DNA of 64,000 nucleotides from Kibdelosporangium persicum (lineage in GTDB: Bacteria > Actinomycetota > Actinomycetes > Mycobacteriales > Pseudonocardiaceae). Below the pieces are notes generated by a model. The model made no database searches, was not told the DNA's origin, and saw only the letters and a list, made by a program, of their open reading frames with translations. A program made the position numbers and the translations under genes. The stretch lies in contig NZ_JAAATY010000002.1 of assembly GCF_013280595.1 (NCBI RefSeq), positions 186,001 to 250,000 of the forward strand, in the 5' to 3' direction. The stretch's first letter is position 1. Each line of letters begins with the position of its first letter. This document shows, one piece after another, positions 34,009 to 43,253 of the stretch.

Positions 34009-34919
34009 GGGCGCTCCTTCGGCCGACCGAACCGGAACCCGAACATCCGGCTGGCCCATCCGGTCGTCCGGACCGTGGACGGGCTGAACTTGCGCTCGAT
34101 CCAGGACTGGAACACGGTCAGCACGCTCGTGCAGACCAGGTACCAGATGGCCGCGACGATCAGCAGCGGGATGACCCGGTAGTTCTGTGCGTAGATCTGC
34201 TGGACGACGACCGTGAGCTCGGTGTACCCGATCACCACGACCAGCGAGGTGGTCTTCAGCATCGAGATCAGCTGGTTGCCGGTCGGCGGGATGATCACCC
34301 GCATGGCCTGGGGGAGCACGATCCGGCGCAGGGTCTTGCCCCGGGTCATGCCCAGCGCGCCTGCGGCCTCGGTCTGACCTTCGTCGACCGACGAGATGCC
34401 CGCCCGGACGATCTCGGCCATGTACGCGGCCTCGTTGAGACCGAGGCCGAGCAGTGCCGCGACCGGCACCGTGATCGTCGTGGTCGTGTGCCAGGTGACG
34501 AACTCGGGACCGAACGGGATGCCCAGGCCGAAGCTCGGGTACAGCGCGCCCAGGTTGGCCCAGAAGATCAGCTGGGTGATCAGCGGGGTGCCGCGGAACA
34601 GCCAGATGTAGACGCCCGCGGCACCGGAAAGCACCGGATTGGGTGACAGCCGCATCACCGCGAGGATGACCCCGCCGACGATGCCGATGGCCATCGACGC
34701 CACGGTCAGCCACAGGGTGGTGACCAGCCCATTGGCGATTCTGGTGTCGAACAGGTACGGCCCGACCAGCTCCCAGTGGAAATTCGGGTTGACGATGATG
34801 CTGCGGACCGCGAGCGCGGCCAGCGCGAGGACGACCGCGCCCCCGATCCAGCGGCCGTAGTGCCGCACCGGAACCGCTTTGATCGGTTCCGGGCGGCGCT
34901 CTTCGGTTGACGATGACAA
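34005..34919 (-). CDS. Amino-acid ABC transporter permease (HisM type)
   Basis: 304 residues from TTG with GGAG 6 bp before it. About five membrane helices; the EAA loop is [29 protein letters not shown], where the permease meets the ATPase. The polar amino-acid signature [16 protein letters not shown] is present. A single permease gene, so a homodimer is expected. Thirteen bp separate it from the binding-protein gene. Confidence 0.94.
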   Translation of the reverse strand: MSSSTEERRPEPIKAVPVRHYGRWIGGAVVLALAALAVRSIIVNPNFHWELVGPYLFDTRIANGLVTTLWLTVASMAIGIVGGVILAVMRLSPNPVLSGAAGVYIWLFRGTPLITQLIFWANLGALYPSFGLGIPFGPEFVTWHTTTTITVPVAALLGLGLNEAAYMAEIVRAGISSVDEGQTEAAGALGMTRGKTLRRIVLPQAMRVIIPPTGNQLISMLKTTSLVVVIGYTELTVVVQQIYAQNYRVIPLLIVAAIWYLVCTSVLTVFQSWIERKFSPSTVRTTGWASRMFGFRFGRPKERP

Positions 34920-34932
34920 CAGAGACTCCAGA

Positions 34933-35862
34933 TCAGCCAGCAGGCGCCGGGTTCACCTCGGACTTGGTGATCGCGCCCTGCTGCACGCCCCACTTCTCCA
35001 GGATCTTCTTGTACGTGCCGTCGTCGATCAAGGACTGGATCGCGCCCTGGACGGCCTTGGCGAAGTCACCCTTGGCCTTCGGCAGCGCGAGGCCGTAGGG
35101 GGCGGAGTCGTAGACCTGCCCGAACTGCTCGAGCTGGCCGTTGGTCTGCTTGATCGCGTAGTCGACGACCGGCGAGTCGGCCAGCATCGCCTGCACGCGC
35201 TTCGAGGTCAGCGCGAGGTTGGCGTCGGTCTGGTTCTGGAACTGCTGGACGTTGATGTCCGGCTGGCCCGCCTGCTTGCACTTGGCGGTGCGCGCCTCGA
35301 GGTCGTCGACCTGGACGGTGCCCTTCTGCACGGCCACGTTCTTGCCGCAGAGGGTGTCGAGGGTGAGCTTGTCCGGGTTGCCCTTCAGCACCGCGCCCGA
35401 CGTGCCCGCGGTGAAGTAGGTCACCATGTCGACCTCTTTGATGCGGTCCGCGTTCACGGTGAACGACGACATCGCGGCCTCGTAGCGGCCGGACGCCAGG
35501 CCCGCGATCAGGCCGTCGAACGCGGCGTTCTCGAAGCTGAACTCGGTGCCGAGCTTCTGCCCGACCGCCTTGCCGAGGTCCACGGCCATGCCGGTGACCT
35601 GGCCGTTCTCCACGAACTCGTTCGGCGGGTAGCTCTGGTCCTGGCCGACGAGGATCTTGCCGTCCGACTTGATGTCGGCGGGCACCATCGCCGCGAGCGC
35701 GTCGTCCTTGCTCACGGTCGGGATCGCCGACTGGGTGTTGCCGGGCGCCCCGCCACCGCCACCGCTGGGGTTGTCTTGCACGGTTCCGCACGCGGCACTC
35801 AGTGTCGCCAAGGCCAGCGTCGGCAGCAGGGCGAGCAACTTGTGCCTGGTCCGTAGCGCCAC
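34933..35862 (-). CDS. Amino-acid ABC transporter substrate-binding lipoprotein
   Basis: 309 residues from GTG. Signal peptide with lipobox LSAAC (Cys25), then a Gly-rich linker. The periplasmic-binding fold (family 3) shows ILVGQDQSYPPNEF, VDLGKAVGQKLG and FDGLIAGLASGRYEAAMSSFT. Ends with DDGTYKKILEKWGV, typical of the family. First gene of the importer operon; binds a polar amino acid, which one is not evident. Confidence 0.94.
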   Translation of the reverse strand: MALRTRHKLLALLPTLALATLSAACGTVQDNPSGGGGGAPGNTQSAIPTVSKDDALAAMVPADIKSDGKILVGQDQSYPPNEFVENGQVTGMAVDLGKAVGQKLGTEFSFENAAFDGLIAGLASGRYEAAMSSFTVNADRIKEVDMVTYFTAGTSGAVLKGNPDKLTLDTLCGKNVAVQKGTVQVDDLEARTAKCKQAGQPDINVQQFQNQTDANLALTSKRVQAMLADSPVVDYAIKQTNGQLEQFGQVYDSAPYGLALPKAKGDFAKAVQGAIQSLIDDGTYKKILEKWGVQQGAITKSEVNPAPAG

Positions 35863-35973
35863 AGGTCACTCCTTCTCTTGGTCAAGTGCCCGCATACTGC
35901 CACTACTGGGCGCTCGTTCCCAGCAAGCACCCGTTACGACCTGGTCACCACGCAGGCGGTTGGCGAAATCGCT

Positions 35974-36000
35974 TTGCCGTATCGGTGTGTCGCCTACGAT
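35974..36000 (+). promoter_or_regulatory. Candidate promoter of ADP-ribosylglycohydrolase (leaderless)
   Basis: TTGCCG (35974) and TACGAT (35995-36000) with a 15-bp spacer; the -10 ends 7 bp before GTG 36008, which would make the mRNA leaderless. No Shine-Dalgarno sequence is present. Confidence 0.3.
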
Positions 36001-36007
36001 TCCTCCA

Positions 36008-37105
36008 GTGACGCGACGTTCGCTGCCGCCTTCGAAGGTGCTCGGATCGATGCTCGCCGGCGCGGTCGGCGACGCGCTCGGTTCGCCGATCGAGTTCACC
36101 TCCATGGACGACATCCGGGACCGGTTCGGCGAGGCGGGCCTGCGGGACTACGCCGGCGAGCACGGCGGCAAGGGCAAGATCACCGACGACACCCAGATGA
36201 CCCTGTTCACGCTGGAAGGCCTGATCAGGGCGCACGCCGGGCTCCGCCGAGGCACCGAAACCGACCTCACCATGGTCCTGCAGCACGCCTACCAGCGCTG
36301 GTACCTCACCCAGGGCCAGCCGTGGGAACGGTGGGGCGGCGTGTTCGCGCAGCGCTCACCTGAGCCGGACGGGTGGCTGATCACCAACCGCGGCCTGTTC
36401 CACCGGCGGGCGCCGGGCGGGACGTGCATGGCGTCGCTGCGGACGTTCGCGACCACCGGCGAACCGGGCACGCCGGACAACCGGATCAACGACTCGAAGG
36501 GCTGCGGCGGCGTGATGCGGGCCGCGCCGGTCGCGTTCTGGTCGGAGGACCCAGCCGAGATCTTCAGGATCGCCGTGCGGAGCGCCGCGCTCACCCATGG
36601 CCATCCCAGCGGCTTTCTGTCGGCGGGCGTGCTCGCGGTGATCGTCAGCGAGTTGCTCGAAGGCACGGAACTGCCGGACGCGATCACGGTGGCGCGTGAG
36701 CACCTGATGCGCTGGGACGACCACCAGGAACAGCTGGACATCTTGGACAAAGCAGTCGAACTGTCACAGCACAAGCCGGACCCGGAGACCATCACGGCCC
36801 AGCTCGGCGGCGGCTGGGTCGGCGAGGAGGCGCTCGCGATCGCGGTGTGCGCGGCGCTGGCCGCCGACGACATGGCCGAAGGACTGCTGATGGCCGTCAA
36901 CCACTCCGGCGACAGCGACTCGACCGGGGCGATCTGCGGCAACATCCTCGGCGCGGCGTGGGGCATCGACGCGATCCCGCCCGAGTGGCTGGCCGAGCTC
37001 GAACTGCGCGAGGTGATCGAACGGCTCAGCCTGGACGCGGTGATCGAGTTCGGCCCGCGGCCGTTGCGCGACCCGGCCTGGTACACGCGATATCCGGACT
37101 GGTGA
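36008..37105 (+). CDS. ADP-ribosylglycohydrolase family protein
   Basis: 365 residues. Start chosen at GTG 36008 because the family fold begins at KVLGSMLAGAVGDALGSPIEF. Metal ligands are visible in KITDDTQMTLFT and NHSGDSDSTGAICGNI, the two Asp clusters that bind Mg2+ in DraG/ARH enzymes. Removes ADP-ribose from proteins or other targets. Divergent from the amino-acid importer; followed 7 bp later by endonuclease V, so the two may be a repair-related pair. Confidence 0.92.
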   Translation: MTRRSLPPSKVLGSMLAGAVGDALGSPIEFTSMDDIRDRFGEAGLRDYAGEHGGKGKITDDTQMTLFTLEGLIRAHAGLRRGTETDLTMVLQHAYQRWYLTQGQPWERWGGVFAQRSPEPDGWLITNRGLFHRRAPGGTCMASLRTFATTGEPGTPDNRINDSKGCGGVMRAAPVAFWSEDPAEIFRIAVRSAALTHGHPSGFLSAGVLAVIVSELLEGTELPDAITVAREHLMRWDDHQEQLDILDKAVELSQHKPDPETITAQLGGGWVGEEALAIAVCAALAADDMAEGLLMAVNHSGDSDSTGAICGNILGAAWGIDAIPPEWLAELELREVIERLSLDAVIEFGPRPLRDPAWYTRYPDW

Positions 37106-37112
37106 GCACGGC

Positions 37113-37880
37113 GTGCTGCCCGAACCCGTGCCCGGCGACGACGCCAAGCCGGTCGCCGATCTTCCTGAAGTCCGGCGGACTGACTCTGCCCGAAGCCGTC
37201 TGACGGCGGCCGTCAGTCCGGAGGAGGCCGTCGTGCTGCAGCTTCAGTCGGCTCATCTGGTCGAGCGGACCACACCGGACGGGTTCGCGCCGAAGATCGC
37301 GGCCGGGCTGGACGTGGCGTACACGCCGGACTCGGACAGGCTGGTGGCCGCCGCGGTCTGCGTCGACATCGCGACACTGGCCACTGTGGACAGTGTCGTC
37401 GTCCGGGACGTCGCCGGTTTCCCTTACATCCCAGGGTTGTTCGCCTTCCGGGAGCTGCCCGCGCTGATTCCCGCGCTGGACAGGCTCACGGTGGAACCGG
37501 ACGTCCTGGTGTGTGACGGCCAAGGCCTGGCGCATCCCCGCAGATTCGGGCTCGCCTGCCATGTCGGCGTGCTGACCGGGCTGCCCACGATCGGCGTCGG
37601 AAAGCAGGCGCTCGGCCGGTACGAGCCGCCCGGGCCGGACCGCGGTGACTGGAAGCCGTTGGTGGACAACGGCGAAACGGTCGGCCGGGCGCTCAGGACA
37701 CAGCACGGCGTCAAGCCGGTGTTCGTCTCCATTGGACACCGGATCGACCTGGACACCGCCTGCGACCTGGTGTTGCGGCTCAGCCCGGAGTACCGGCTGC
37801 CCGAGACCACCCGGGCAGCCGATCACCTGGGCCGCGAGGTGTCAGCGGGTCGCGTGCGCGTTCAGGACGTGGGCGACTGA
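37113..37880 (+). CDS. nfi: Endonuclease V (deoxyinosine 3'-endonuclease)
   Basis: 255 residues from GTG. Cuts DNA near deaminated adenine (inosine). Active-site Asp in GLDVAYTPD (~67), the wedge segment PYIPGLFAFRELPAL with its Glu, and CDGQGLAHPRRFGLACHVGV with the second Asp. It has an N-terminal extension of about 30 residues over typical enzymes, so a later start is possible. The 3' end overlaps the convergent peptidase gene by 39 bp. Confidence 0.93.
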   Translation: MLPEPVPGDDAKPVADLPEVRRTDSARSRLTAAVSPEEAVVLQLQSAHLVERTTPDGFAPKIAAGLDVAYTPDSDRLVAAAVCVDIATLATVDSVVVRDVAGFPYIPGLFAFRELPALIPALDRLTVEPDVLVCDGQGLAHPRRFGLACHVGVLTGLPTIGVGKQALGRYEPPGPDRGDWKPLVDNGETVGRALRTQHGVKPVFVSIGHRIDLDTACDLVLRLSPEYRLPETTRAADHLGREVSAGRVRVQDVGD

Positions 37881-39260
37881 CGCGGTCACGCGGACGGCCT
37901 GGCCGAGGTGCAGCCACTCGTCCGGCACGTGGATGTTGCTGTCCGAGCCGAGCGCGCCGGTCACCACGAACTGCGCCGACGGGTAGGTCTCGGCCAGCAG
38001 GCCCATGAACGGGATCGAGCCGCCCAGGCCGATGGACCCCCACGGCGCCTCGAAGATCGTCTTGCTCACGTCGTCCAGCGTGGTCCGCAGCCAGGGCGCC
38101 AGCTCCGGCGCGTCCCAGCCGTCGGCCAGGTCCGAGCGGCTCAGCTCGACCTGGGCGCCGTAGGGCACGTCCGTGGTCAGCGCCTTCTTCAACGCGGCGA
38201 GCGACGCGGCCGAGTCCGCGGTCGGCGGCAGGCGGAAGCTCAGCGACAGCGTCGTGAACGGCCGCAGCACGTTGCCCGCGTCCAGCGGCTGGGGCAGGCC
38301 GGAAGCGCCGATCACCGACATGGTCGGCCGCCAGCTGTTGTTCAGGATCAGCTCAAGGTCGTCGTCGGCCACCGGCCGGACGCCGTCGGCCAGCGGGAAC
38401 GCGGTGGCCGCCCGGCCGGGTGCGGCCGCGGCGCTGGTCCGGGCCTCTTCGAGGCGGTGCGCGGGGATCTCCACGTTCATCTCCGGCAGCAGGATCGCGC
38501 CGGTCTTCGAGTCCTCCAGCCGGTCGAGCAGGGTCCGCAGGACCCGGAACGAACTCGGCACGACTCCGCTGGCCAGGCCGGAGTGGGCGCCCGCGTCGAG
38601 CACGCGCACGGTGACGTCCACCGAGACCAGCCCGCGCAGCGAGGTCGTCAGCCACAGCCGCGAGTAGTCGTTACCGCCCGAGTCCAGGCAGATCACCAGG
38701 GTCACGTCACCGAGGCGCTCACGCAGGTGCTCAAGGTAGGGCGCGAGGTCGGGGCTGCCGGATTCCTCGCTGGTCTCCAGCAGGATCACGCACCGGGCGT
38801 GTGAACCGCCGCCCGCCCGTACGGCCTCGATCGCCGCCGTGGCCGCGTAACCCGAGTAGCCGTCGTCAGCGGCGCCACGGCCGTACAGCCGACCGTCGCG
38901 GATGACCGGCGTCCACGGGCCGAGGTCCTCGCTCCAGCCGCCGACGGGCGGCTGCTTGTCCAAGTGGCCGTAGAGCACGACAGTTCCGGCGTCCTCGGCG
39001 CCCGGAGCCGCCGGGACGTCCACCATCACCAGCGGTGTCAGACCGTCCAGCCGCACTATCTCCACGGTCGCGCCCGGCAGGTCGCGTCCGGCGATCCACT
39101 TGCCGACGTGCGCGGCCGCGTCGTCCAGGTGCCCGTTCGCCGCCCAGGCCGGGTCGAACACCGGCGACAGCGCGGGGATCGTGACCAGCTCGGACAGGCT
39201 TGGCAGGATCTCCGCGGCCCAGAGCCAGCTGACAGTCGTGTTCAGGGTGTTGTGCTCCAC
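37842..39260 (-). CDS. M20-family metallopeptidase (dipeptidase type)
   Basis: 472 residues. Zinc ligands: His/Asp in VLYGHLDKQPP, the bridging Asp in GRGAADDGYSG, Glu pair in LLETSEESGSP, Asp in ICLDSGGND and a C-terminal His in GSDSNIHVPDEWL. The dimerisation insert starts near SVDVTVRVLDAGAHSG. This is the CNDP/DapE-like dipeptidase group; it cleaves small peptides or amides in the cytoplasm. Convergent with nfi. Confidence 0.93.
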   Translation of the reverse strand: MEHNTLNTTVSWLWAAEILPSLSELVTIPALSPVFDPAWAANGHLDDAAAHVGKWIAGRDLPGATVEIVRLDGLTPLVMVDVPAAPGAEDAGTVVLYGHLDKQPPVGGWSEDLGPWTPVIRDGRLYGRGAADDGYSGYAATAAIEAVRAGGGSHARCVILLETSEESGSPDLAPYLEHLRERLGDVTLVICLDSGGNDYSRLWLTTSLRGLVSVDVTVRVLDAGAHSGLASGVVPSSFRVLRTLLDRLEDSKTGAILLPEMNVEIPAHRLEEARTSAAAAPGRAATAFPLADGVRPVADDDLELILNNSWRPTMSVIGASGLPQPLDAGNVLRPFTTLSLSFRLPPTADSAASLAALKKALTTDVPYGAQVELSRSDLADGWDAPELAPWLRTTLDDVSKTIFEAPWGSIGLGGSIPFMGLLAETYPSAQFVVTGALGSDSNIHVPDEWLHLGQAVRVTASVAHVLNAHATR

Positions 39261-39620
39261 CCCCCGATCCTGTCACGAACGGCCGCGTGGCCCAGATCAC
39301 ATTCCCGGCCGGGAGGTGTTCAGCCGACCGGACGCGCCGGGTCCCCCGGACGGGTTCTGGCATGCGCGGCGCGGGTCCTCGCTAGGCAGCCCGATCATCG
39401 GGGTTCCTACGGTTTCGCCTGTTCAGGACCGTTTTGAGATGAACGAGTACGGCCGCCTGACTCACCAGATCGGGCGACGGCATGCCAGGATGGAATGCGA
39501 CAGCAGTCAACGCCGACCGCCGCTGTCCGCCTTCCAACCCGAGGTGGCGAGCGCGGCCGGAGTGGCCGCCAGGCGCCGTCACGAGCGATGCCGTGGCCTC
39601 GAACACGAGGAGAAAGCCGC
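39261..39620. other. Intergenic region upstream of 2-oxoacid dehydrogenase operon
   Basis: About 360 bp between divergent genes. Must contain the operon promoter, but no clear -10/-35 or palindrome stands out. No gene for the Lrp-type regulator often found near such operons is present. Confidence 0.35.
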
Positions 39621-40829
39621 ATGTCGTCCCCAGAACAGTGGACGCACCCGGAGCCGGGGGGCGGGCCAGCCGCCACCGCGGCCAAACCGACCCCAGAACA
39701 GGTGATCGCGGGTTTGCGTGCGACCAACGAAGGCGGCGCGGAGCTGGTCGAGCTCCTGACGCCGGAGGGTGAGCGAGTCGCCAACCCCGAGTTCGACCAG
39801 TATGTCGACGACATCGGTGCCGAACAGCTGCGCGGTCTCTACCGCGACATGGTCCTCGTCCGCCGCGCCGACCGTGAGGGCAACGCGCTGCAGCGGCAGG
39901 GCCAGCTCGGCATCTGGGTTCCGTTGCTCGGTCAGGAAGCCGCGCAGATCGGCGCGGGCCGTGCGTTGAAACCGCAGGACATGGTCTTCCCCAGTTACCG
40001 CGAGCACGGCGTCGCGTGGTGCCGGGGCGTCAAGCCGGAGCAGATCCTGGCGACGTTCCGCGGCACGCAGCACTCCGACTGGGACCCGGTCGAGCACCGG
40101 TTCCACCCGTACACGATCGTGATCGGCAACCAGGTCCTGAACGCGACCGGGTACGCCATGGGCCAGAAGTTCGAGGGCAAGGTCGGCAACGAGCCGGACG
40201 CCGAGGCCACCATGGTGTTCTTCGGTGACGGCGCGACCAGCCAGGGTGACGTGCACGAGGGCTTCGTGTGGGCCGCGGTGTACGACGCGCCGGTCGTCTT
40301 CTACTGCCAGAACAACCAGTGGGCGATCTCCGAGCCGACCGAGCGGCAGAGCCGGCTCCCGCTGTACCAGCGCGCCCGCGGTTACGGCTTCCCCGGTATC
40401 CGCGTCGACGGCAACGACGTGCTGGCGTGCCTCGCGGTGTCCCGCTGGGCGTTGGAGCAGTGCCGGTCGGGCAACGGCCCGGTGCTGATCGAGGCGTTCA
40501 CGTACCGGATGGACGCGCACACCACGTCCGACGACCCGACCCGCTACCGCCTCTCCGACGAGCTGGAGGCGTGGAAGCTCAAGGACCCGATCGAGCGGGT
40601 CCGGGTGCACCTGGTCCGCAGCGGCATGGCCGAGCAGGAGTTCTTCGACGAGGTCCAGCTCGAGGCCGACCAGCTGGCGTCCGAGCTGCGCGCGTACTGC
40701 TTCAACATGCCCGATCCGCCCGCCGAGCGGATCTTCTCGCAGGTCTACGCCGGGGGAAATCCGTTGCTGGAACGGCAGCGGGACGAATACGTGCAGTACC
40801 TGGCCGGTTTCGAGGGGGGTGCGCACTGA
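39621..40829 (+). CDS. 2-oxoacid dehydrogenase E1 component, alpha subunit
   Basis: 402 residues from the ATG preceded by GAGGAGAAAG. The thiamine diphosphate motif is FFGDGATSQGDVHEGFVWAAVYDAPVVFYCQNN (GDG ... NN). RMDAHTTSDDPTRYR near the C-terminus is the phosphorylation-loop region of branched-chain-type E1. Works with the next two genes to convert 2-oxoacids to acyl-CoA. The two-subunit E1 suggests branched-chain 2-oxoacids (bkd) or pyruvate (pdhABC as in mycobacteria); the sequence does not decide. Confidence 0.95.
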   Translation: MSSPEQWTHPEPGGGPAATAAKPTPEQVIAGLRATNEGGAELVELLTPEGERVANPEFDQYVDDIGAEQLRGLYRDMVLVRRADREGNALQRQGQLGIWVPLLGQEAAQIGAGRALKPQDMVFPSYREHGVAWCRGVKPEQILATFRGTQHSDWDPVEHRFHPYTIVIGNQVLNATGYAMGQKFEGKVGNEPDAEATMVFFGDGATSQGDVHEGFVWAAVYDAPVVFYCQNNQWAISEPTERQSRLPLYQRARGYGFPGIRVDGNDVLACLAVSRWALEQCRSGNGPVLIEAFTYRMDAHTTSDDPTRYRLSDELEAWKLKDPIERVRVHLVRSGMAEQEFFDEVQLEADQLASELRAYCFNMPDPPAERIFSQVYAGGNPLLERQRDEYVQYLAGFEGGAH

Positions 40830-40830
40830 T

Positions 40831-41850
40831 ATGGCGGCACCAGTGATGGACCAGAGGACGGCCGTGACGGCGGCATCCACCAAGCTGACCATGGGCAAGG
40901 CGATCAACAGCGGGCTGCGCGCGGCGATGGAGCGCGACCCGAAGGTGATCGTGATGGGCGAGGACGTCGGCAAGATGGGCGGCGTCTACCGGATCACCGA
41001 CGGCCTGCAGAAGGACTTCGGCGAGCACCGCGTGCTGGACACCCCGCTGGCCGAGTCCGGCATCGTCGGCACCGCGGTCGGCCTGGCCGTGCGCGGTTTC
41101 CGGCCGGTGTGCGAGATCCAGTTCGAGGGCTTCATCTTCCCGGCGTTCGACCAGATCAACAGCCAGGTCGCCAAGCTGCACTACCGCACGCAGGGCATGC
41201 TCAAGGTGCCGCTGGTGATCCGGGTGCCGTTCGGCGGCGGGGTCGGTGCGGTCGAGCACCACTCCGAATCGCCCGAGTCGCTGTTCGCGCACCTGCCGGG
41301 GATCAAGGTCGTCTCGTGCTCGAACCCGGTGGACGCGTACTGGATGATCCAGCAGGCGATCGAGTGTGACGACCCGGTGCTGTTCTTCGAGCCGAAGCGG
41401 CGCTACCACGAGAAGGCCGAGGTCGACACCGAGGCGACGCCGTACCCGCTGTTCCGCTCCCGCGTGGTGCGTGAGGGGTCGACGGCGACGCTCGCGGCGT
41501 ACGGCCCGATGGTCAAGACGTGCCTGGACGCGGCGAACGCGGCCACGGAGGACGGGCACGAGCTCGAAGTGATCGACCTGCGCACGTTGTCCCCGCTCGA
41601 CCTGGACCCGGTGTTCGAGTCGGTGCGCCGCACCGGGCACCTGGTCGTGGTGAGCGAGGCGCCGGGCGAGGTGTCGATCGCGTCCGAGATCGCCGACCGG
41701 GTGCAGCGGGAGTGCTTCTACTCGCTGGAAGCCCCGGTGCTGAAGGTGACCGGCTTCGACACGCCGTACCCGCCGTCGAAGGTCGAGGAGGAGTACCTGC
41801 CCGACCTCGACCGCGTGCTGGACGCCGTCGACCGATCGCTGGCGTGGTGA
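40831..41850 (+). CDS. 2-oxoacid dehydrogenase E1 component, beta subunit
   Basis: 339 residues from ATG 40831 (GAGGGGGG 11 bp upstream; GTG 40819 would overlap the ribosome site). Family blocks: MGEDVGKMGGVYRIT, DTPLAESGIVGTAVGLA, GFIFPAFDQI and the C-terminal transketolase domain with EVIDLRTLSPLD. Pairs with the alpha subunit as an alpha2-beta2 thiamine enzyme. One base separates the genes. Confidence 0.95.
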   Translation: MAAPVMDQRTAVTAASTKLTMGKAINSGLRAAMERDPKVIVMGEDVGKMGGVYRITDGLQKDFGEHRVLDTPLAESGIVGTAVGLAVRGFRPVCEIQFEGFIFPAFDQINSQVAKLHYRTQGMLKVPLVIRVPFGGGVGAVEHHSESPESLFAHLPGIKVVSCSNPVDAYWMIQQAIECDDPVLFFEPKRRYHEKAEVDTEATPYPLFRSRVVREGSTATLAAYGPMVKTCLDAANAATEDGHELEVIDLRTLSPLDLDPVFESVRRTGHLVVVSEAPGEVSIASEIADRVQRECFYSLEAPVLKVTGFDTPYPPSKVEEEYLPDLDRVLDAVDRSLAW

Positions 41851-41853
41851 GCC

Positions 41854-43185
41854 GTGCCGAACTACAAGCACTTCCCCCTTCCTGACGTCGGTGAGGGCCT
41901 GGTCGAGGCGGAGATCCTGACCTGGCACGTGCAGCCGGGCTCGAAGGTCAAGGTCAACGACATCTTCGTGGAGATCGAGACCTCGAAGGCCGCGGTCGAA
42001 CTGCCCGCGCCGTACGAGGGGGTGGTCACCGAACTGCTGGCCAAGCCGGGCGAGACGGTCGAGGTCGGCACGCCGATCATCGTCTTCGACATCGACCCGG
42101 ACGGCCCGCAACAGTCCTCTTCGGACAACGGTGACGGCGGCGGGACCAAAATCGGCGAGGAGAGCGCGGACGGCCGGATCCAGAGCCTGGTCGGCTACGG
42201 CCCGAAGACCGGTGCCGCGAAACGCCGGGCCCGCAAGGGTTCCACGCCCGCTCCGGCTCCTGTCGCGGTCCAGCCCGAGCCTGTCGCGGTCCAGCCCGAG
42301 CCCGAACCTGTCGCGGTGGCCGCGCCGACCGGTGGCTACGTCCCGTTGGCCAAGCCGCCGGTGCGCAAGCTGGCCAAGGACCTCGGCGTGGACCTGCGGT
42401 CCCTGGCCGTCGAAGGCCAGGTCATCACACGCGACGACGTCGAACGAGCGGCCGCACCCGCTGAGGCGGCACCGGTCGCGGTGTCGTCGGGTGAGCGGGA
42501 ACGGCGTGTGCCGGTTCGCGGTGTCCGCAAGGCGACCGCGAAGGCCATGGTGGACAGTGCCTTCACCGCACCGCACGTCACCGAGTTCATGACCGTCGAC
42601 GTCACGCCGATGATGGAGCTGCGGGCGAAGCTGAAGAACCACCCGCGGTTCCGGGACGTGAAGCTGACGCCGTTGACGTTCGCGGCGAAGGCGGTGCTGC
42701 TGGCGATGAAGCGCACGCCGGACATCAACGCGGTGTGGGCGGGCGACGAGATCGTCTACAAGTCCTACGTGAACCTGGGGATCGCCGCGGCCACCCCGCG
42801 TGGCCTGGTCGTTCCCAAGATCCACGACGCGGACCAGCTCACCCTGCGTGAGCTCGCGCAGGCCCTGGAGGCGTTGACCACCAAGGCCAGGGACGGCAAG
42901 ACCACCCCGGCGGAGATGGCGAACGGCACGTTCACCATCACCAACATCGGCGTGTTCGGAGTGGACACCGGGACGCCGATCATCAACCCCGGCGAGTCGG
43001 CGATCCTCGCGCTCGGCACGATCCGGGACATGCCGTGGGTGGTCGACGGCCAGATCGTGCCGCGCAAGATCTGCCAGCTGTCGCTGAGCTTCGACCACCG
43101 CGTGATCGACGGTCAGCAGGGCTCGGAGTTCCTCGCGGACGTGGGCACCCTGCTCGCCGACCCCAGCATCGCGATCACGTACTGA
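41854..43185 (+). CDS. 2-oxoacid dehydrogenase E2 (dihydrolipoamide acyltransferase)
   Basis: 443 residues from GTG. One lipoyl domain (1-76) with Lys45 in EIETSKAAVE, a Pro/Ala linker with repeated PVAVQPEP, a peripheral-subunit-binding domain (VRKLAKDLGVDLRSL) and a catalytic domain ending with DHRVIDGQQGSEFL, which holds the catalytic His and Asp. Forms the complex core. No E3 gene follows; lipoamide dehydrogenase must come from elsewhere. Confidence 0.95.
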   Translation: MPNYKHFPLPDVGEGLVEAEILTWHVQPGSKVKVNDIFVEIETSKAAVELPAPYEGVVTELLAKPGETVEVGTPIIVFDIDPDGPQQSSSDNGDGGGTKIGEESADGRIQSLVGYGPKTGAAKRRARKGSTPAPAPVAVQPEPVAVQPEPEPVAVAAPTGGYVPLAKPPVRKLAKDLGVDLRSLAVEGQVITRDDVERAAAPAEAAPVAVSSGERERRVPVRGVRKATAKAMVDSAFTAPHVTEFMTVDVTPMMELRAKLKNHPRFRDVKLTPLTFAAKAVLLAMKRTPDINAVWAGDEIVYKSYVNLGIAAATPRGLVVPKIHDADQLTLRELAQALEALTTKARDGKTTPAEMANGTFTITNIGVFGVDTGTPIINPGESAILALGTIRDMPWVVDGQIVPRKICQLSLSFDHRVIDGQQGSEFLADVGTLLADPSIAITY

Positions 43186-43203
43186 CGTCGGAAGGCTCAT
43201 CAA

Positions 43204-43253
43204 CCCTCGTGAGTGTTTATCAGTGTTCTAACCCTGATAAACACTCACGAGGG
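43204..43253. repeat. 50-bp palindromic element, copy 2 (bidirectional terminator)
   Basis: Same 18-bp stem and 14-nt loop as 30549-30598 with one loop base changed. It sits between the convergent E2 gene and the 43245 gene; on the plus strand the stem is followed by GTTTCGG. The minus-strand gene takes its last Ser codon and TGA from it. Confidence 0.85.
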
